A stretch of 64,000 nucleotides of DNA from the NCBI GenBank assembly GCA_019916065.1, contig CM034233.1, forward strand, positions 38,418,862 through 38,482,861, given 5' to 3'. The notes beneath the pieces were generated by a model, which was not told where the DNA came from, did no database searches, and was given only the letters and a program-made list of their open reading frames with translations. Origin of the DNA: Vitellaria paradoxa (lineage: Eukaryota; Streptophyta; Magnoliopsida; Ericales; Sapotaceae). The position numbers were made by a program, and so were the translations under genes. Shown here piece by piece: positions 27,701 to 41,800 of this stretch (its first letter is position 1; each line of letters starts with the position of its first letter).

Positions 27701-29795
27701 CTCTTGCATTCCATCATTGTGACCTAGCTCAGACAAAAAGGAATGATCCTCCATACTTCCTCCTGCTTCTAGGAACTGGTACACCCCACCATTAATCAAA
27801 GGCAATCTTAACCTATTTTTGGGACAGCCATTGCATGCTAAAACAAGAATAAGCCAGAAGCCATAACTCCATAATGCATTCACGATGCACAAAATGGTGA
27901 TCAACAGACCACACTCCTCTTAACACAAATAACTCTAATTAACTATACCTTCTAATAATAAGACTATCAATGGTAAGAATGTTATTTTGTGAATCAAACA
28001 CCAAATAAAAAGGCAATTATTAGTTGCGCCCCTGACAACCAAGTAAAATTCCAAGGGAAATCCACCCTTTCAGAACCAATTTTGACAAAATAAAAGGATT
28101 TTACCTCAAACCTTCCAAATTTATATCCACTCCAGATCCATAAGGGAATCAATCTCACAATCCTAGAGATTCCAACAAAAAGCTAACTACCAATTTGCCC
28201 GACCACTCACCGATAAGGTTGTTACAATTGATGTTAGGGATATTGTTAAAGATATTGTAAATATAGAAATAAGCATATATTGATTCCTAGATTAATTGCT
28301 TCCTAGAATAGGGGATATTATTGATCCTTTCCTTAAATTGTAAAGTTCATGTATATAAATAGATGTGATCTTACCTGTAGTGGTTCAGCCATTCCATCCA
28401 ATCCCTAATCTTGACATGGTATCAGAACAAAGGTCTTAAAATAACTTTTTTTCTTGCCCTCTTTCTCAAAATAAGAAATTTGTTTTGGAGATTTCTTCAA
28501 TTGACGATCAAATCAATATTGAAACCTCCAACATCCTTCTAAAAACCATTTCAACCAATTCCAAAGTCTTCATCGATCACCTAGATGCATCCTTGATCAA
28601 CTGGTGTTATTTCGAGGTTTATCTTCGATCATCACATAACCCAAACAATCACAAACTTCAAATCACAGTTATACTAAGTATCTCTCTTGTCATCCGACAT
28701 CATCCGAGCTTCTCTCTTCCTCTAGCGACTACTATTGAAGCTGTTTCATAGACCGAAAAGCCTCCACGAGCACCCATGTGCCACCGGATAGCCCTGCGAG
28801 TAAGATCCTGATGAGGACATTAGTCTTCAAATTTATTCCTTTTTATTATTATTATTTATTATTTGGACCCATTAGTTTTGGACTTTATTGATAATGAGTT
28901 TATATTATTAGAGGTTATTTGGACTTATTTGTTTTTTGGGCTATTTTAGTATTAAGTTTATTTTATTTTAGGCCTTTGCGCTAAGCCCATGAATTTTTTT
29001 ATTTAAACCCTAATTAGGGTTAACAGAATATTATTAGATAGAATGATATTTTGAGTATTGTTTCTTTCCTTATAGCTGCTGCCCCCCTCCTCCTCCTCCT
29101 CCTCCTCCTTTAATTCTTTCTTCCCCTCTACAATCCTACACCAACTTTGGTATCATAACAAAGATCTTACAAATTTTTTTCAATCTCCATCACGATTGAA
29201 CAGTTAGAACAAACCGGAAAAAAAAAAAAAGAAACAACAACCGTTGCCGTTGCTGCTGTTGCCGCCGCCGCCCTATGCACTCTCAAGCTATTTGAGTACG
29301 TTTTCGTACGTTTCTAACAATATTAATTCCGACTAATCCCACCAGCGGCACCACCTACCTCCGACAAACTCGCCGGCGACCTTTGGCGACTTTTTAAGCG
29401 ACCAGTCGGCGACCTCCAGCAAACTCTGGCAAAGTCCAGAATACACTATTGGAACCGCCACACTCAAGTGATTTGACCTGTGCTCCGACGAGGCTCCGGC
29501 CACCTTCGGCGATCTCCAGCGAAGTCCAAAATACTGCAAACCACCTCTCTGTTCATTCTTGGCAAATTCCAAGCAATAGGACAAACCAACTATATATTCG
29601 GATGTTTCAAAAGTGAGCACTTCACATAGTTTGGAGCAAAGGTTTGGATTAAGGTATAATTCTCTCATTGTTAATTATGATAAATGCTTATATCACATGG
29701 CAGTGTGAATTGCATAAATTTGAACTTAAACCTTGCCCATTTGTTTCATTTATCCTATTTCCTAGTTCCCTTTTGAATTTAGTTAATTGTTGCCC

Positions 29796-29843
<48 letters not shown>

Positions 29844-32800
29844 ACCCATTGCTTGCTTAAATTATTTGTTGAGTTTTGTTTATTAGATTTGTCATTTCTA
29901 TTTTAAGCATATTAGGATTTTATATTTTTACTACTCTCTTTTTCAATTTTCTTTACTATCAGCATTAAAAAAAAAAAAAAAAAAAAAAAATTGCTTCTGT
30001 CCCTTTATCATAAATTTTGAAAAAACCAATCATATTAGAGTAATAAAGTAGGATTTTGTTCTATTCATCAAACTTATGTCAAAGATCCTCCTTATTTTAG
30101 TGGCACTATTGATCCTCAAGAATTTCTTGATTGGGTAGATGATATTGAATACATTTTTTACCTTCACAACTTGTCTGATGACCAATGTATTCGTCTGGCC
30201 AAAACAAAATTGACCAATTATGCTAGAGATTATTGGCAAACAATCAAGTTATACCATAGACCTGTTACTCGATGGGTCTTGATGAAACAAATTTTGAGTG
30301 ATCAATTTGTTCCTAAAAGTTTTATAGATAAGGCATGGTCTCAGTTAATGCATCTTAAACAGGAGTACTCTTCTGTTGATGAGTATTTTGCTCAATTTAG
30401 AACTCTTAAGAAGTGGTCTAACTTTCGAAATAAGCCTTGTGCTATCAGTAGATTTGTCCTTTGGCTAAGGCCATTTATCCATGAGGTAGTTCAATGATAC
30501 ACTCATAAGACATTAAGCTTTTTCCAAAGCCTTAGAAATTGAAAAGTACTATGAATTTGAGTCTTATGAGTCTATGTCAGAGTCAAAATGCCTTATACAA
30601 ACCATTGAGTTACAATGTCCATCCCCTAAACCTAGCACTCCTATTGTTTTTGTTGACACTTGTGATTCTTTTATTGATTCTCCTCTTTTGACATTTGATC
30701 ATAACGAGTCACCAAATCCTCAAAATGTGTCTGAAGTAGTTGAATTGGTTCCACCATTATTTTGTCTTGATTTGTTGGTTTATTTGAGGATATCATGAAT
30801 AATGATCGTCAGGATTGCATAGACTTTATCATTGGTTATGGTTACCTTTTCAAAGGATATTATTTAAGCATCTCAGGAGTTTTACTTAGTGACCTCATCA
30901 GTTGGGAGTTCTTTGAGTCTATGTCCAAGTTGTTCTTCTGTGAGATTATTCAGTTGCATGAGTCCTCCTCATTTCTAATGTATAACAGAGACATTCTTGC
31001 ATACATTAAACAGTTTCTCTTACAAGTTGTGTGTGACATCTCTTATCGCTATTCTATTGATATCATTGGGTTTCCATCCACTTATTCATCTTTGAGGAAT
31101 TCTAATTTGACAAGTTCAGTTGCATCATCTCTCGTCATTTTTTCTCAACCATGTATTCCACCTCTTTTTGATAATGCTGATATTAAATGAAAAATTAGGT
31201 TGAGTAATAATTATTATAAATTTCCTACTTATGTTATTGATGGGAATAAAGACTTTAACGGATGTAACTCAATAATGACTTATGCATTGCCTTCTTACTA
31301 CCCCATTTGCCTTACCAAAATTTGCATGCCGAAAATGTTAGGCCAATCTATATCCTTTGTGATCCTAGTCCCAATGCAATCTTTTTCACTTTGTCATGTG
31401 ATATGAATTTTGTCATAATTTGCCATGTGGAGAACTTGTCACCTTATCGAGGCATCTTTGGACCTCAAATATTGTTTGCAGGTTATGGCGATGTTTTCAT
31501 GCCAGTTCCAATTTCTCCAACTCTTCAGCGGTGTTCATCTGTGTTCAATGTTGAAAACCTCATTTTCCTTCAACTCTGAAAATGTTTTGTCAAGTAAAAA
31601 ATGCGACCTGATAATAGTGCCAAGTTTTCAACTCAACGGAGTCGAGCTCTTCTCAGTCCAAGAGAGTTGATAAGGACATCAATTTTTAAATTTATTTATT
31701 TTTATTATTATTATTATTTATTATTAGACCTATTTGTTTTGGACTTTATTGATAATAAGTTTATATTATTAGAGGTTATTTGGACCCATTTATTTTTGGG
31801 CTATTTTATTTTATTTTATGTATTTGTGTTAGGCTCATAAATTTTTCTATTTAAACCCTAATTAGGGTTAACGGAATATTAGATTGAATGATATTTTGAT
31901 TATTGTTTCTTTCCCTTACAACTACTGCCCCCTTCTCCTCCTCTTCCTTCTCCTCCTCCTCCCTCTTCTTCTTTGATTCTTTCTTCCCCTCTACAATCCT
32001 ACACCAGATCCACTCACCTCAGAGTTGTCTCTAGTTCTCTCACTTCAAGCCCTTGCCAAGTCAACTGTTACCCACTAGTGCGCTAGCCTCACTCTACCCG
32101 ATGATTTCTCCGATGACCACTGAACTCTGGCGACCCTCTGATGACACTCCAGGACAGTTTAATTTCTCCTCTAATGGCATCTGAGACTAGTACCACCTCA
32201 TTTGCCATTCTTGCAGACTCCAAACCACATGGTTCTTCTCACTAGCCTACTCAATTAAACACTTGAAAACTTAATAGAAAAAACTTCCTTCAATGGTCAA
32301 AGGTTGTGAAAATAACCCTCACTAGACTTGGGAAACAGAAACATCTTACTAAATCAATTCCAGCTACAACAACAAACCATTATGATATCTATATTCCAGA
32401 TGATGCTAACATAGTTGGCCTTTTGTGGAACTCTATGAAGACCAATGTAGCATATTCGTGTGCACACATGGATACTTGCAAGAAAATTTGGGAGTATGTC
32501 CATCTGCTGTTTTCTAGTCATCTTAGCAAAATGTACAATGTTTCCAATGAGTTCTTTAAACTCTAATAGTTTGGTAAAAGCATTACTACTTACTTTGCTA
32601 CCTTAAAGAAAATGCATTCAAAACTGAACTCCCTCTAACCGTTATCAGCTAACATTCATGAGATGCAGAAGCAAAGGGAACAAATGGTTGTGCTAAAATT
32701 TCTTGCTGACATTGATTCTGAATTTGAGCATGTTAAGGCGCAAATTCTTGGTGGGTCTTCTCTTCCATCCCAACCAAGACCTGCTCACAAGCCCTCGTAG

Positions 32801-35800
32801 TTGCCTCTTAAAATCTTTTAGTTGAGGTTGATTCTATTCGATCTACTCTCACCACTACTCAAACTGAGATAATGGATGGGCATGTCTCTTTAGATACATG
32901 TGGCAGAGACCGCAATAACAAAAGTAAGGGACCATATGCCTAGAACATTCAAACCATTTTCTCAAATCCAATATTCATCTATCATTCCTTCTATTACCAT
33001 AGCTAATAGCCCTAGTAACTTAGCCACTGGAATTGGTACGGCTCATCCCTCTCCCCCGTTACTAGTACTTAGTTTTCTCTATGTTCCTTCTTTACTTTAA
33101 ACTTTATGTCTGTTAGTAAACTTACTTCACAATTAAATAGTTCAGTGACATTTCTTCCTCATTCTTTCATTATTCAAGATCTAACTGCAAACATGGTTTA
33201 AAGTCGCAATCGCGACTGTCGTATCGACTTGAGAATTTTTAATGCAGTCGCGGTGTCGCACCGCGATATCAGGCGACACGCAATATTTTATTTTTATAAT
33301 TTAAAAAATCAAATAAAATGTAGAAAAATTCAAAACAATAAAATAAATGTATTACATGATCAAAAATATAGTAACTCTTTCCCTAAAGTTTAGATAACTA
33401 TTTATAACATACAAATGAGCTAACTTTGTTTTTTTTCTTTTACATAAATCGCTAAAAAATCATTTGTCTCACCGATTTCTCGCCGCGACAGTTAGTTGTC
33501 TCGGTGTATTGATGAGATATCAGCTTATCTCAGCCATGACAAAGCGAGATGACTATTCTTGACGCATTTTTTCGACGCAAGTTGAGATCTCGTTACGCCG
33601 TCCATCGATTCCAATACGTCTCAAACGATATTTTGAACCATGACTACAAAGGAGAAGATTGATGTAGGACGTGAAGATAAATGGATTTAATATCTTGATA
33701 TACCTAGTTGAAAATCAGAACAGTAAAATTAGAGAGAAAAGAAAGAGAGAGATGAGATTCTTCTTCTCCCTCGTACTCTATTTATAATCAAGTTTAGGTT
33801 ACAAAAGATAGAAATTGAAATCAGCCAATATATGGCAATAACCAAAAATAACTAAATCACAATCCATCAATTATGCCTTAAATATTCCTAACATATTCTA
33901 ACACTCCCCCTCAAGCTGGAGCATAAAGATCAATCATGCCCAGCTTGGTAGATATTTTCTGAAATGGAGAAACAACCAAGGGCTTGATAAACATATCACC
34001 CAACTGAGAGTCCGATCGTACAAATGGAGTAATGATATCATGTCTGACCAGAAGATCACGAATAAAGTGACAATCAACTTCTATATGCTTGGTACGTTCA
34101 TGAAAGACGGGATTGTTAGCAATGAAGATTGCAGCCTGATTATCACAAAACATAGACATCGGATTTAAAATATCAATACCAAAATCTCGAAGAAGAGAAC
34201 GAACCCAAAGCATCTCAGACGCAGTATGAGCCATAGCGCGATACTCGGCCTCAGCACTAGATCGAGCTACTACAGTCTGCTTCTTACTACGCCATGTAAC
34301 AAGATTACCACTGACGAAAGTACAGTATCCAGAAGTAGACCTCCAATCCGAACGACTACCAACCCAATCTGCATCGCTGTATCCAATTACATCGATCGTG
34401 GTAGAGGCTCGATAATGTAAACCTTTACCAGGAGAATTTTTCAAATACCTCAGAATACGACATACAACTTCAAAATGAGGTTTGCGTGGAGCGTGCATAA
34501 ACTGACTGACCACGCCAACTGCATATGAAATATCAGGACGAGTCACAGTGAGATAGATCAATTTACCAACAAGACGTCGATAACGACCAACATCAGGAAA
34601 TAAATCACCACTTTCACTATCCAAGCGAACAGAAGAGTCCATAGGAGTGTCAACAGGGCGAGAACCCAAAAGTCCAGTCTCCGAGAGTAAATCCAGAACA
34701 TATTTCCTTTGAGATAAAGATATACCCTGGGAAGAACGGGCAACTTCAATTCCAAGAAAATAGCGTAAGGCACAAAGATCTTTTGTGTGAAACTGTTTTC
34801 TCAAATAACCCTTTAATTCGAAAATGCCCTTAGCATCATCACCAGAAATGATAATATCATCGACATAGACAATTAAGATAATAGTACCAGATGGTGACTG
34901 ATGAACAAATACTGAGTGATCAGAAGTGGATCGTTTGAAACCATATTCCATAAGAGCAGAACTAAATCGATCAAACCATGCTCGTGGAGATTGTTTAAGT
35001 CCATATAAGGCTTTGCGTAAGCGACAAACAAGATGCTCATTTCCTGTAACAGTATATCCCGGTGGTTGGTCCATATATACCTCTTCCTGAAGTTCACCAT
35101 GTAGGAAGGCATTTTTAATATCCAACTGGAACAAGGGCTAAGATTTGCACACTGCTACTGCAAGAAGGATGCGGATTGAATTAAGACGAGCCACTGGTGA
35201 GAATGTCTCAAGATAGTCCACACCATAAGTTTGGGTATAGCCCTTAGCAACCAATCGGGCTTTAAGACGCTCAACAGATCCATCAGGATAGTACTTTATT
35301 GTGTAAACCCAACGACAACCAACTGGCTTCTTTCCCGGGGGGAGAGAAGTGAGCTCCCACGTCTGATTGAGATGTAGTGCTTGCATCTCCTCATCCATCG
35401 CTTTCTTCCAGCCCGATAATAATAGTGCCTGATTATAAGATTTAGGAATAGAAACAGAGGACAAAGCACACACAAAGGACTGGAATCGAGGTGAGATACG
35501 ATGGTAAGAAACAAATTTAGCAATAGGATGCTGAGTACATGAACGTTTACCTCGTCTTTGGGCAATAGGGAGATCAAGGTCATCAATAGAAGGAGGCTCA
35601 GGCTCATCCGGACTAGTAACAGAAGTATCTGGGTCAGAAGTAGGTGTCTCAAGTGTTACAGGATCCACAGGTGCAGTGGTGATTGGATCAGGGCGAGCGC
35701 AACGGTAATAGACTTGTAAAGGAACCTCAGGAATAAGAAGAACCGGATTAGGAGAGGAAATAGATGTAGGTGGCTCCCCCTCTTGATAGGAAGGAGAAAG

Positions 35801-38800
35801 CTCCCCCTCACGAGATGACAACTCCCCCTGAACCTGAAAATAGGGTGTAGACTCAAAAAAAGTAACATCAGCACTAACAAAGAATCGACGAGATGGAGGA
35901 TGATAACACCGGTAGCCCTTTTGAGTACGAGAGTATCCAACGAAAATACATCGACGAGCTCGAGGTGATAATTTGTCCAGACCAGGATCAAGATTATGAA
36001 CAAAGGCAGTGCAACCAAATGTACGAGGAGGAAGTGAAAAAGGATTAGAAGAAGGATAAAGAAGAGAAAAAGAAGACTTATTACCAAGAGTAACGAACGG
36101 AACTCGATTGATAAGGTGACAAGCAGTTAAGACAGCATCCCCCCAATATGATTTTGGAACATTCATGTGTATTTGCAAAGTGCGGGCGACATCCAACAGA
36201 TGGCGATGCTTCCGTTCAGCAACACCATTCTGTTGAGAGGTATGAACACATGAGGTTTGATGAATAATGCCCCTGTCAACACAAAATTTTTCCATAACAG
36301 ACTTGGTATACTCTAAAGCATTGTCAGACCGTAAAATTTTAATTCTTTTGTCAAACTGAGTAAAAATTTCATTATAAAAACGTAAAACAATATTGGGCAA
36401 TTCAGAACGAGTTTTCATTAAAAATAACCATGTCATATGTGAGAAATCATTCACAAAAATGACAAAATAGGAATAACCATTAATAGTGGGGACTCTAGAA
36501 GGACCCCAAATGTCCGTATGGACTACAGAAAAAGGTTCAGACTCACGACCATGACTACTACTAGGAAAAGAACTACGGTGATGCTTCCCTAGTTGACAAG
36601 CTTCACACTCTAGACTGGAGACAGAACCAAGACCAGGAACAGCAAGCTTGAGACGAGATAAAGCTGGATGACCCAATCGATAATGCCACTGGAGAGGTGA
36701 ATCTGAAACATGAAAGGCTGAAGAAGACAAGAAGAAACTGGTTGGGTCAAGATAATAAAGACCATCTCGCTCACATCCCGAACCAATCATCTTCTGCGTC
36801 CTGAGATCCTGAAAAACACAGGAAGATGGAGAAAAGGTTATGGAGCAGTTTAATAGTCTAGTTAACTGACTAACAGATAATAAGTTAAAAGGAAAGTTAG
36901 GCACATAAAGACTCGAAGGTAACGATAATGATACTGAGGGTTTGAGGTGTCCTTTGCCAGCTACAGGTCGCGAGGACCCGTCAGCTAACGTAAGACGATG
37001 AGTGGTGGTAATCAAATCAGAAAACAGAGAAGGATTACCTGATACATGAGCACTAGCACCAGAGTCAGGAATCCATTGTGGAGCAGATGAGGTGGAGAAA
37101 CAAGCACTATTACCTGAATGGGCCAAAGTGGCAGTGGAACTGGAAGAGCGAGAGATCCGAAGAGCTTGCACAATAGCATCCAACTCAGCAGGAGAGAAGG
37201 GAGCCTGAGAAACTACCCCTGAGTTAACAGGATCACTTGTACTAGAAGTAGAACCAGAGGCTACTTCAGAGCTAGCAGAATCAGTAGTAACATGGTGAGC
37301 TTGATCAAGACGACCATATTTCTTCCAGCAATAAGGCTCTGTGTGATTTGTACCACCACAATGATTACACTTTTTGGTGCCGCGTCCCGAACTGTGACCA
37401 CCACCCCGAGAATTACGGCCCATACCAAGTGAGCCACCACGAGATCCTCCATCACCTCCAAAACTATTAATCAAAGCAGCAGTCTGTCCCACTGGAAGCA
37501 GATGATGTTGAACGGGGATGATGACCCAGGGAAGATCGTTGCAACCGAGAATAAGCACTGGCTAAAGAAGGAATAGTCTCCCCAACCAAAAACTGATCTC
37601 TGTAACTACGAAAATCATCATTTAGTCCTGCCAGCAGAAGAACAGTCATAAGCTCATTCCATTGTCCCATCATCTCCGCTTTAGTCTCAGGAAAGGGATG
37701 AAGTTGCAAGAGACGATCACCAAGGGCTTTAAGTGTGCTGTAATAATCAGATAGTGATCTATCTCCCTGTCGGAGAGAAAAGAGTTGCTCGTACGCCGCA
37801 AAAACTTCTGAAATATTACTACGCTGAGAGAACGAATCAGCTAAAGAATCCCAGATTGCCTTAGAGGTGTTACACAAGGATATAGTTCGAAAAATTGAAG
37901 GTTCGAGACTGTGCCATAACCAACTCATAACATTAGCATCAATAGCTCGCCATTGCGAATACGTGGGAGATGTTGAGTCTAGAGGAGAATCCGTAATGTA
38001 ATTTTCCAATTGTCGACCAATAAGGAATATACGAACAGCACGAGACCAAGTTAAATAGTTGGCGGCTCCATTCAATTTCTCACAAACAATGGATTTTGGA
38101 AAATTTTCAATTGAAATAGCATGCGCAGGAACAGGTGAAGAACTTTCATCTGAAGTAGTCTTGACAGTAGACGGATTAATAGCCATTAGTCAAATATAAA
38201 TCACAACTCAAATCAGAGTAGAAAGACCACACAGCGGCGTATAAGGTTTCAAAGCACAACAAGGAGCACGAACCAACTCACAATCGAACGATCAACAACG
38301 ATCAACTACGATTGAGCAGACAAATAAAAAAAATAGTAGAGAGTACGAGTATCATCAATCGACAGTATATAACACACCGAACATCAGATCTGGTTGTCTA
38401 AAACGTGAGAGATCCAAGATCCGATCGAGAAGGAGATAAGCCAAGTTTCAAGAATCATCCACAACACAAATCAAGCATAAGAGGAGAAGAATAGGAAGAG
38501 GCGACTGCCATGGTGTGTCGCCGGAGATCAGTCGTCGGTGCACGCGCCTACACGCGCTGGAAAAGAGAGGCGCGTGAGCCTCACGCGCCGGGAACCAAAC
38601 CGCGCGTGAAGGCACGTCAGGTCATCTCCGGCGATGGTCTTCGTCGGTGGTAGTCGCCGGTCGACGCCGAGTCTGTTGGTGGTGGCGCCGGTCAACAAAG
38701 ATCGCCGAAGAGTGGTCCGACAGTGATGAACAGTGGCGGCAGTGATGATCAATAGCGCGGCTTTGCTAGGGTTTTTTTTTTTTTTCTGGAAAAGAAAATA

Positions 38801-41800
38801 AAAATAAAGAAGGGAAAAGGAATCGCTCTGATACCAAGTTGAAAATCAGAACAGTAAAATTAGAGAGAAAAGAAAGAGAGAGATGAGATTCTTTTTCTCC
38901 CTCATACTGTATTTATAATCAAGTTTAGGTTACAAAAGATAGAAATTGAAATCAGCCAATATATGACAATAACCAAAAATAACTAAATCACAATCCATCA
39001 ATTATGCCTTAAATATTCCTAACATATTCTAACATACCTTTTGGGACATTTTTTGCAGCCTATTCTATCATGGCCTCACCATTGGAGATTCATTATTACC
39101 TTGGTCATCCGTCATTAGTTAAATTAAAATCTATGGTCCCTAATTTGAGTCAATTGAAATCTTTAAATTGTGAGTCTTGTCAATTAGGAAAGTATCATCA
39201 TGCTTCCTTCTCCCCTCGAGTTTATTTTACAGTCTTTTGATTCAGTTCATTAAGATGATTAAGGTCCGAGTTGTATTATCTCAAAACTTTGTTTTTCAAT
39301 CTTTCTATACTGAAATACGTACTTAAGTGATGGTATTCTCACTGTGTGTCATTTGATTAACAGAATGCCTTCATCATTCTATGTGGTCAATCTCCCCATT
39401 CTATCCTGTTCCCCACACAGTTCTTGTTTCCTCTTCCACCACGGATAGCTTCACAGTGGGGTTGATAAACTTGCTCCTCGCGTCCATAAATGTGTCTTCC
39501 TTGGGTATTCACAACTACAAAAACAATACTGTTGTTTTAGTCCACGCCTTCATCGAAACTTTCATTGTGCTGATGTTACCATCTTTGAGATGACATTTTT
39601 ATCCTGAGTCTCCGTCCCCATCCTCACTGAATGAGAGTCTGCCTTTGTCAGTCCTGATGACTTCCTACCTTTCGAATCCTCCATCTAATTATGGACAATT
39701 TGATTATTCAACCTTACAAGTCTTCAACCAGATGCAAGGTAGTTGAATCTCCTATTACTTCTACTGCTCCACTATCTTCTCGAGTCTCTAGATACTGTGA
39801 GTGACGATCACCTACCCATTGCTCTCCGTAAAGGTAAATGGACTTGTTCTTCTTATCCTCTCTAACTTTGTTTCTTACCGTGCCTTATCTCCCTCTTAAC
39901 ATGTATTTATTTTGTCTATATTCTCTATTTTATTCCTAACCCTGTGCATAAAACTCTCTCTCACTCGAGCTAGTGCTCTACTATGGAAGATGAGATATTT
40001 GTCCTTCGTGTTAATAAAACTTGGAACTTGGTTCAATTTCCTCTTATGAAGTCCATAATTGGTTACTGGTTGATATTGTTAAAGCGCATCATGATGGCTT
40101 TCTGATAGGTGGAAAGCTCGCCTGGTTGCCAAAGAATATACACAAGTGTATGGCTTGGATTTTTCTTATACCTAAGAAGGATGGATATGGATACAAAATA
40201 CGAACACGATATGAATACGGACATGGATACGACAATTTCATAATAATGAGGATACATGCATGGCGGGGATACAACCAAGAAATATAAATTTTGTATAGAT
40301 TTATTAGCTATATATATGATTATAACATTCACAACATAACTAATTTTAATATACAAAACATAACAAAATATAAGTTAAAAGATTTTATTATTTTTGGAGT
40401 TTCCACTACCCATATCTAGATTTGTTTTAACCATATATTTGAAGAAAAAAAATGATAAAATAATAGGACATGCCATATGGCATGTCCAACACGTATTTTG
40501 AAGTGTCTGAGCAATATATGTGTTCAACATGTATCGAATACAAATACAACACCCATTTTGAAGTGTCTTACTTCCTAGGCTGATACTTTTTCTCATGTTT
40601 CCAAGATCACCTCTATGCAACTATTTCTCTAGTTGGCAGACACTTATGCTTGGTCTCTTCACCAGCTAGACATCAAAAATGCCTTCTTGCACAATGATCT
40701 GGAGGAAGAGGTTTATATGGAGCAACCTCCTAGGTATGTTGTTGAGGAGAAGTCTGGACTATTGTGTAAATCAGGAAGTCCATATATGACCTCGAACAAT
40801 TTCCTCGCACCTAGTTTGGCAAATTCAGTATGTTGTTACCGAATTTAACCTAACACGTTATGGAGTTAAATCATTCCGTATTTTACCATCATTCTACTAA
40901 CAAGATGATCTGGCTCCTTATTTATGTAGATGATATAGTTATCACAAGGTTTGATACACAGGGCATTAACGATTTGAAATTCTACTCATTAGAAGATCCG
41001 ATCTCTTGTTTATAGATGACATAGCCATCACAAGGGGGGATGATACACAGGGCATTAATGATTTGAGGTCCTTTCTCTAGAGGAAATTCAGCATTAAAAA
41101 TTTGGAGCCATTGAAGTACCTCTTGGGTATTGAAGTAGCCAAATCACATAGAGTATTGCTCTATTGCAAAGAAAGTATGTCCTAAACTTAATTACCCAAA
41201 AAAAAAAAAGGTATGTCCTAGATTTGCTTTCTGAGACAAGTATGTTGGGCTCTAAACCAGTTGATACTCCGATGGATTCTAGTACAAAACTCGTTGCAGA
41301 TAAAAGAAATATATTAGAAAATCCCAATCAATATGAGAGATTAGTAGGGAAACTAAATTACTTGATAGGAGGTCGGACATTTCATTCTTTGTGATTCTGA
41401 TTAGTCAGTTTCTAGAATCCCCTAGAACTTCTCACTAGGATATAGTTATTAAATTCTGAGATATCTAAACGGAACACCGAGAAAATGTTTGTTATATCAA
41501 AATCATGGTCACACGTCCATTTATGGCTATACAGACACAGATTGTGTAGGATCACTATCAGAATCATGGTCACATATCCATTTAGAGCTATATAAATGCA
41601 AATTGTGTAGGATCACCCTCAGACAAATGCTCCACTATTGGTTATTACGTCTTCGTCGGATAAATCTAGTGTCATGGAAAAGTTAAAAAAAAAAATATTG
41701 TAATTGCCAGGTCCAATGCAAAATCAAAATACAAAGCCATAGGTTATACTTCACTTAAATTAATTTAGATACAACATATGTTAAAAGGAATTGGTGGTCA

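Larger units (their letters stand above)
28809..32006 (+). mobile_element. Internally deleted gypsy-type LTR element B, inserted in the leader of C
   Basis: LTRs at 28809-29143 and 31668-32006 are flanked by a perfect 5-bp duplication GATCC (28804-28808 and 32007-32011). A primer-like TGGTATCATAAC follows at 29148. Inside are a gag segment and short integrase remnants but no reverse transcriptase. Long A-runs lie at about 29801-29840 and 29967-29990. It is nested one level inside C and two levels inside the host intron. Confidence 0.85.
33706..39034 (-). mobile_element. Nearly intact copia retrotransposon D, inserted in element C
   Basis: LTRs at 33706-33903 and 38837-39034 (198 bp each) are flanked by a perfect TACCT duplication (33701-33705, 39035-39039). 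The primer site TGGTATCAGAGC (38836-38825 on the minus strand) abuts the 5' LTR. gag and pol are complete apart from one frameshift and one stop. The LTRs differ at 4 of 198 positions by my reading. Removal rejoins element C at YLDIP then [14 protein letters not shown]. Transcribed in the same direction as the host gene. Confidence 0.93.

Noticed and set aside
29801..29990. Long A-runs in element B as genuine SINE or LINE tails
   Set aside because: No head sequence or target duplication was found next to them. They may be slippage-expanded tracts or assembly artefacts.
35296..36087. Long minus-strand frames overlapping element D pol
   Set aside because: Leu/Ser-rich translations in an alternate frame of the confirmed integrase-RT frame.
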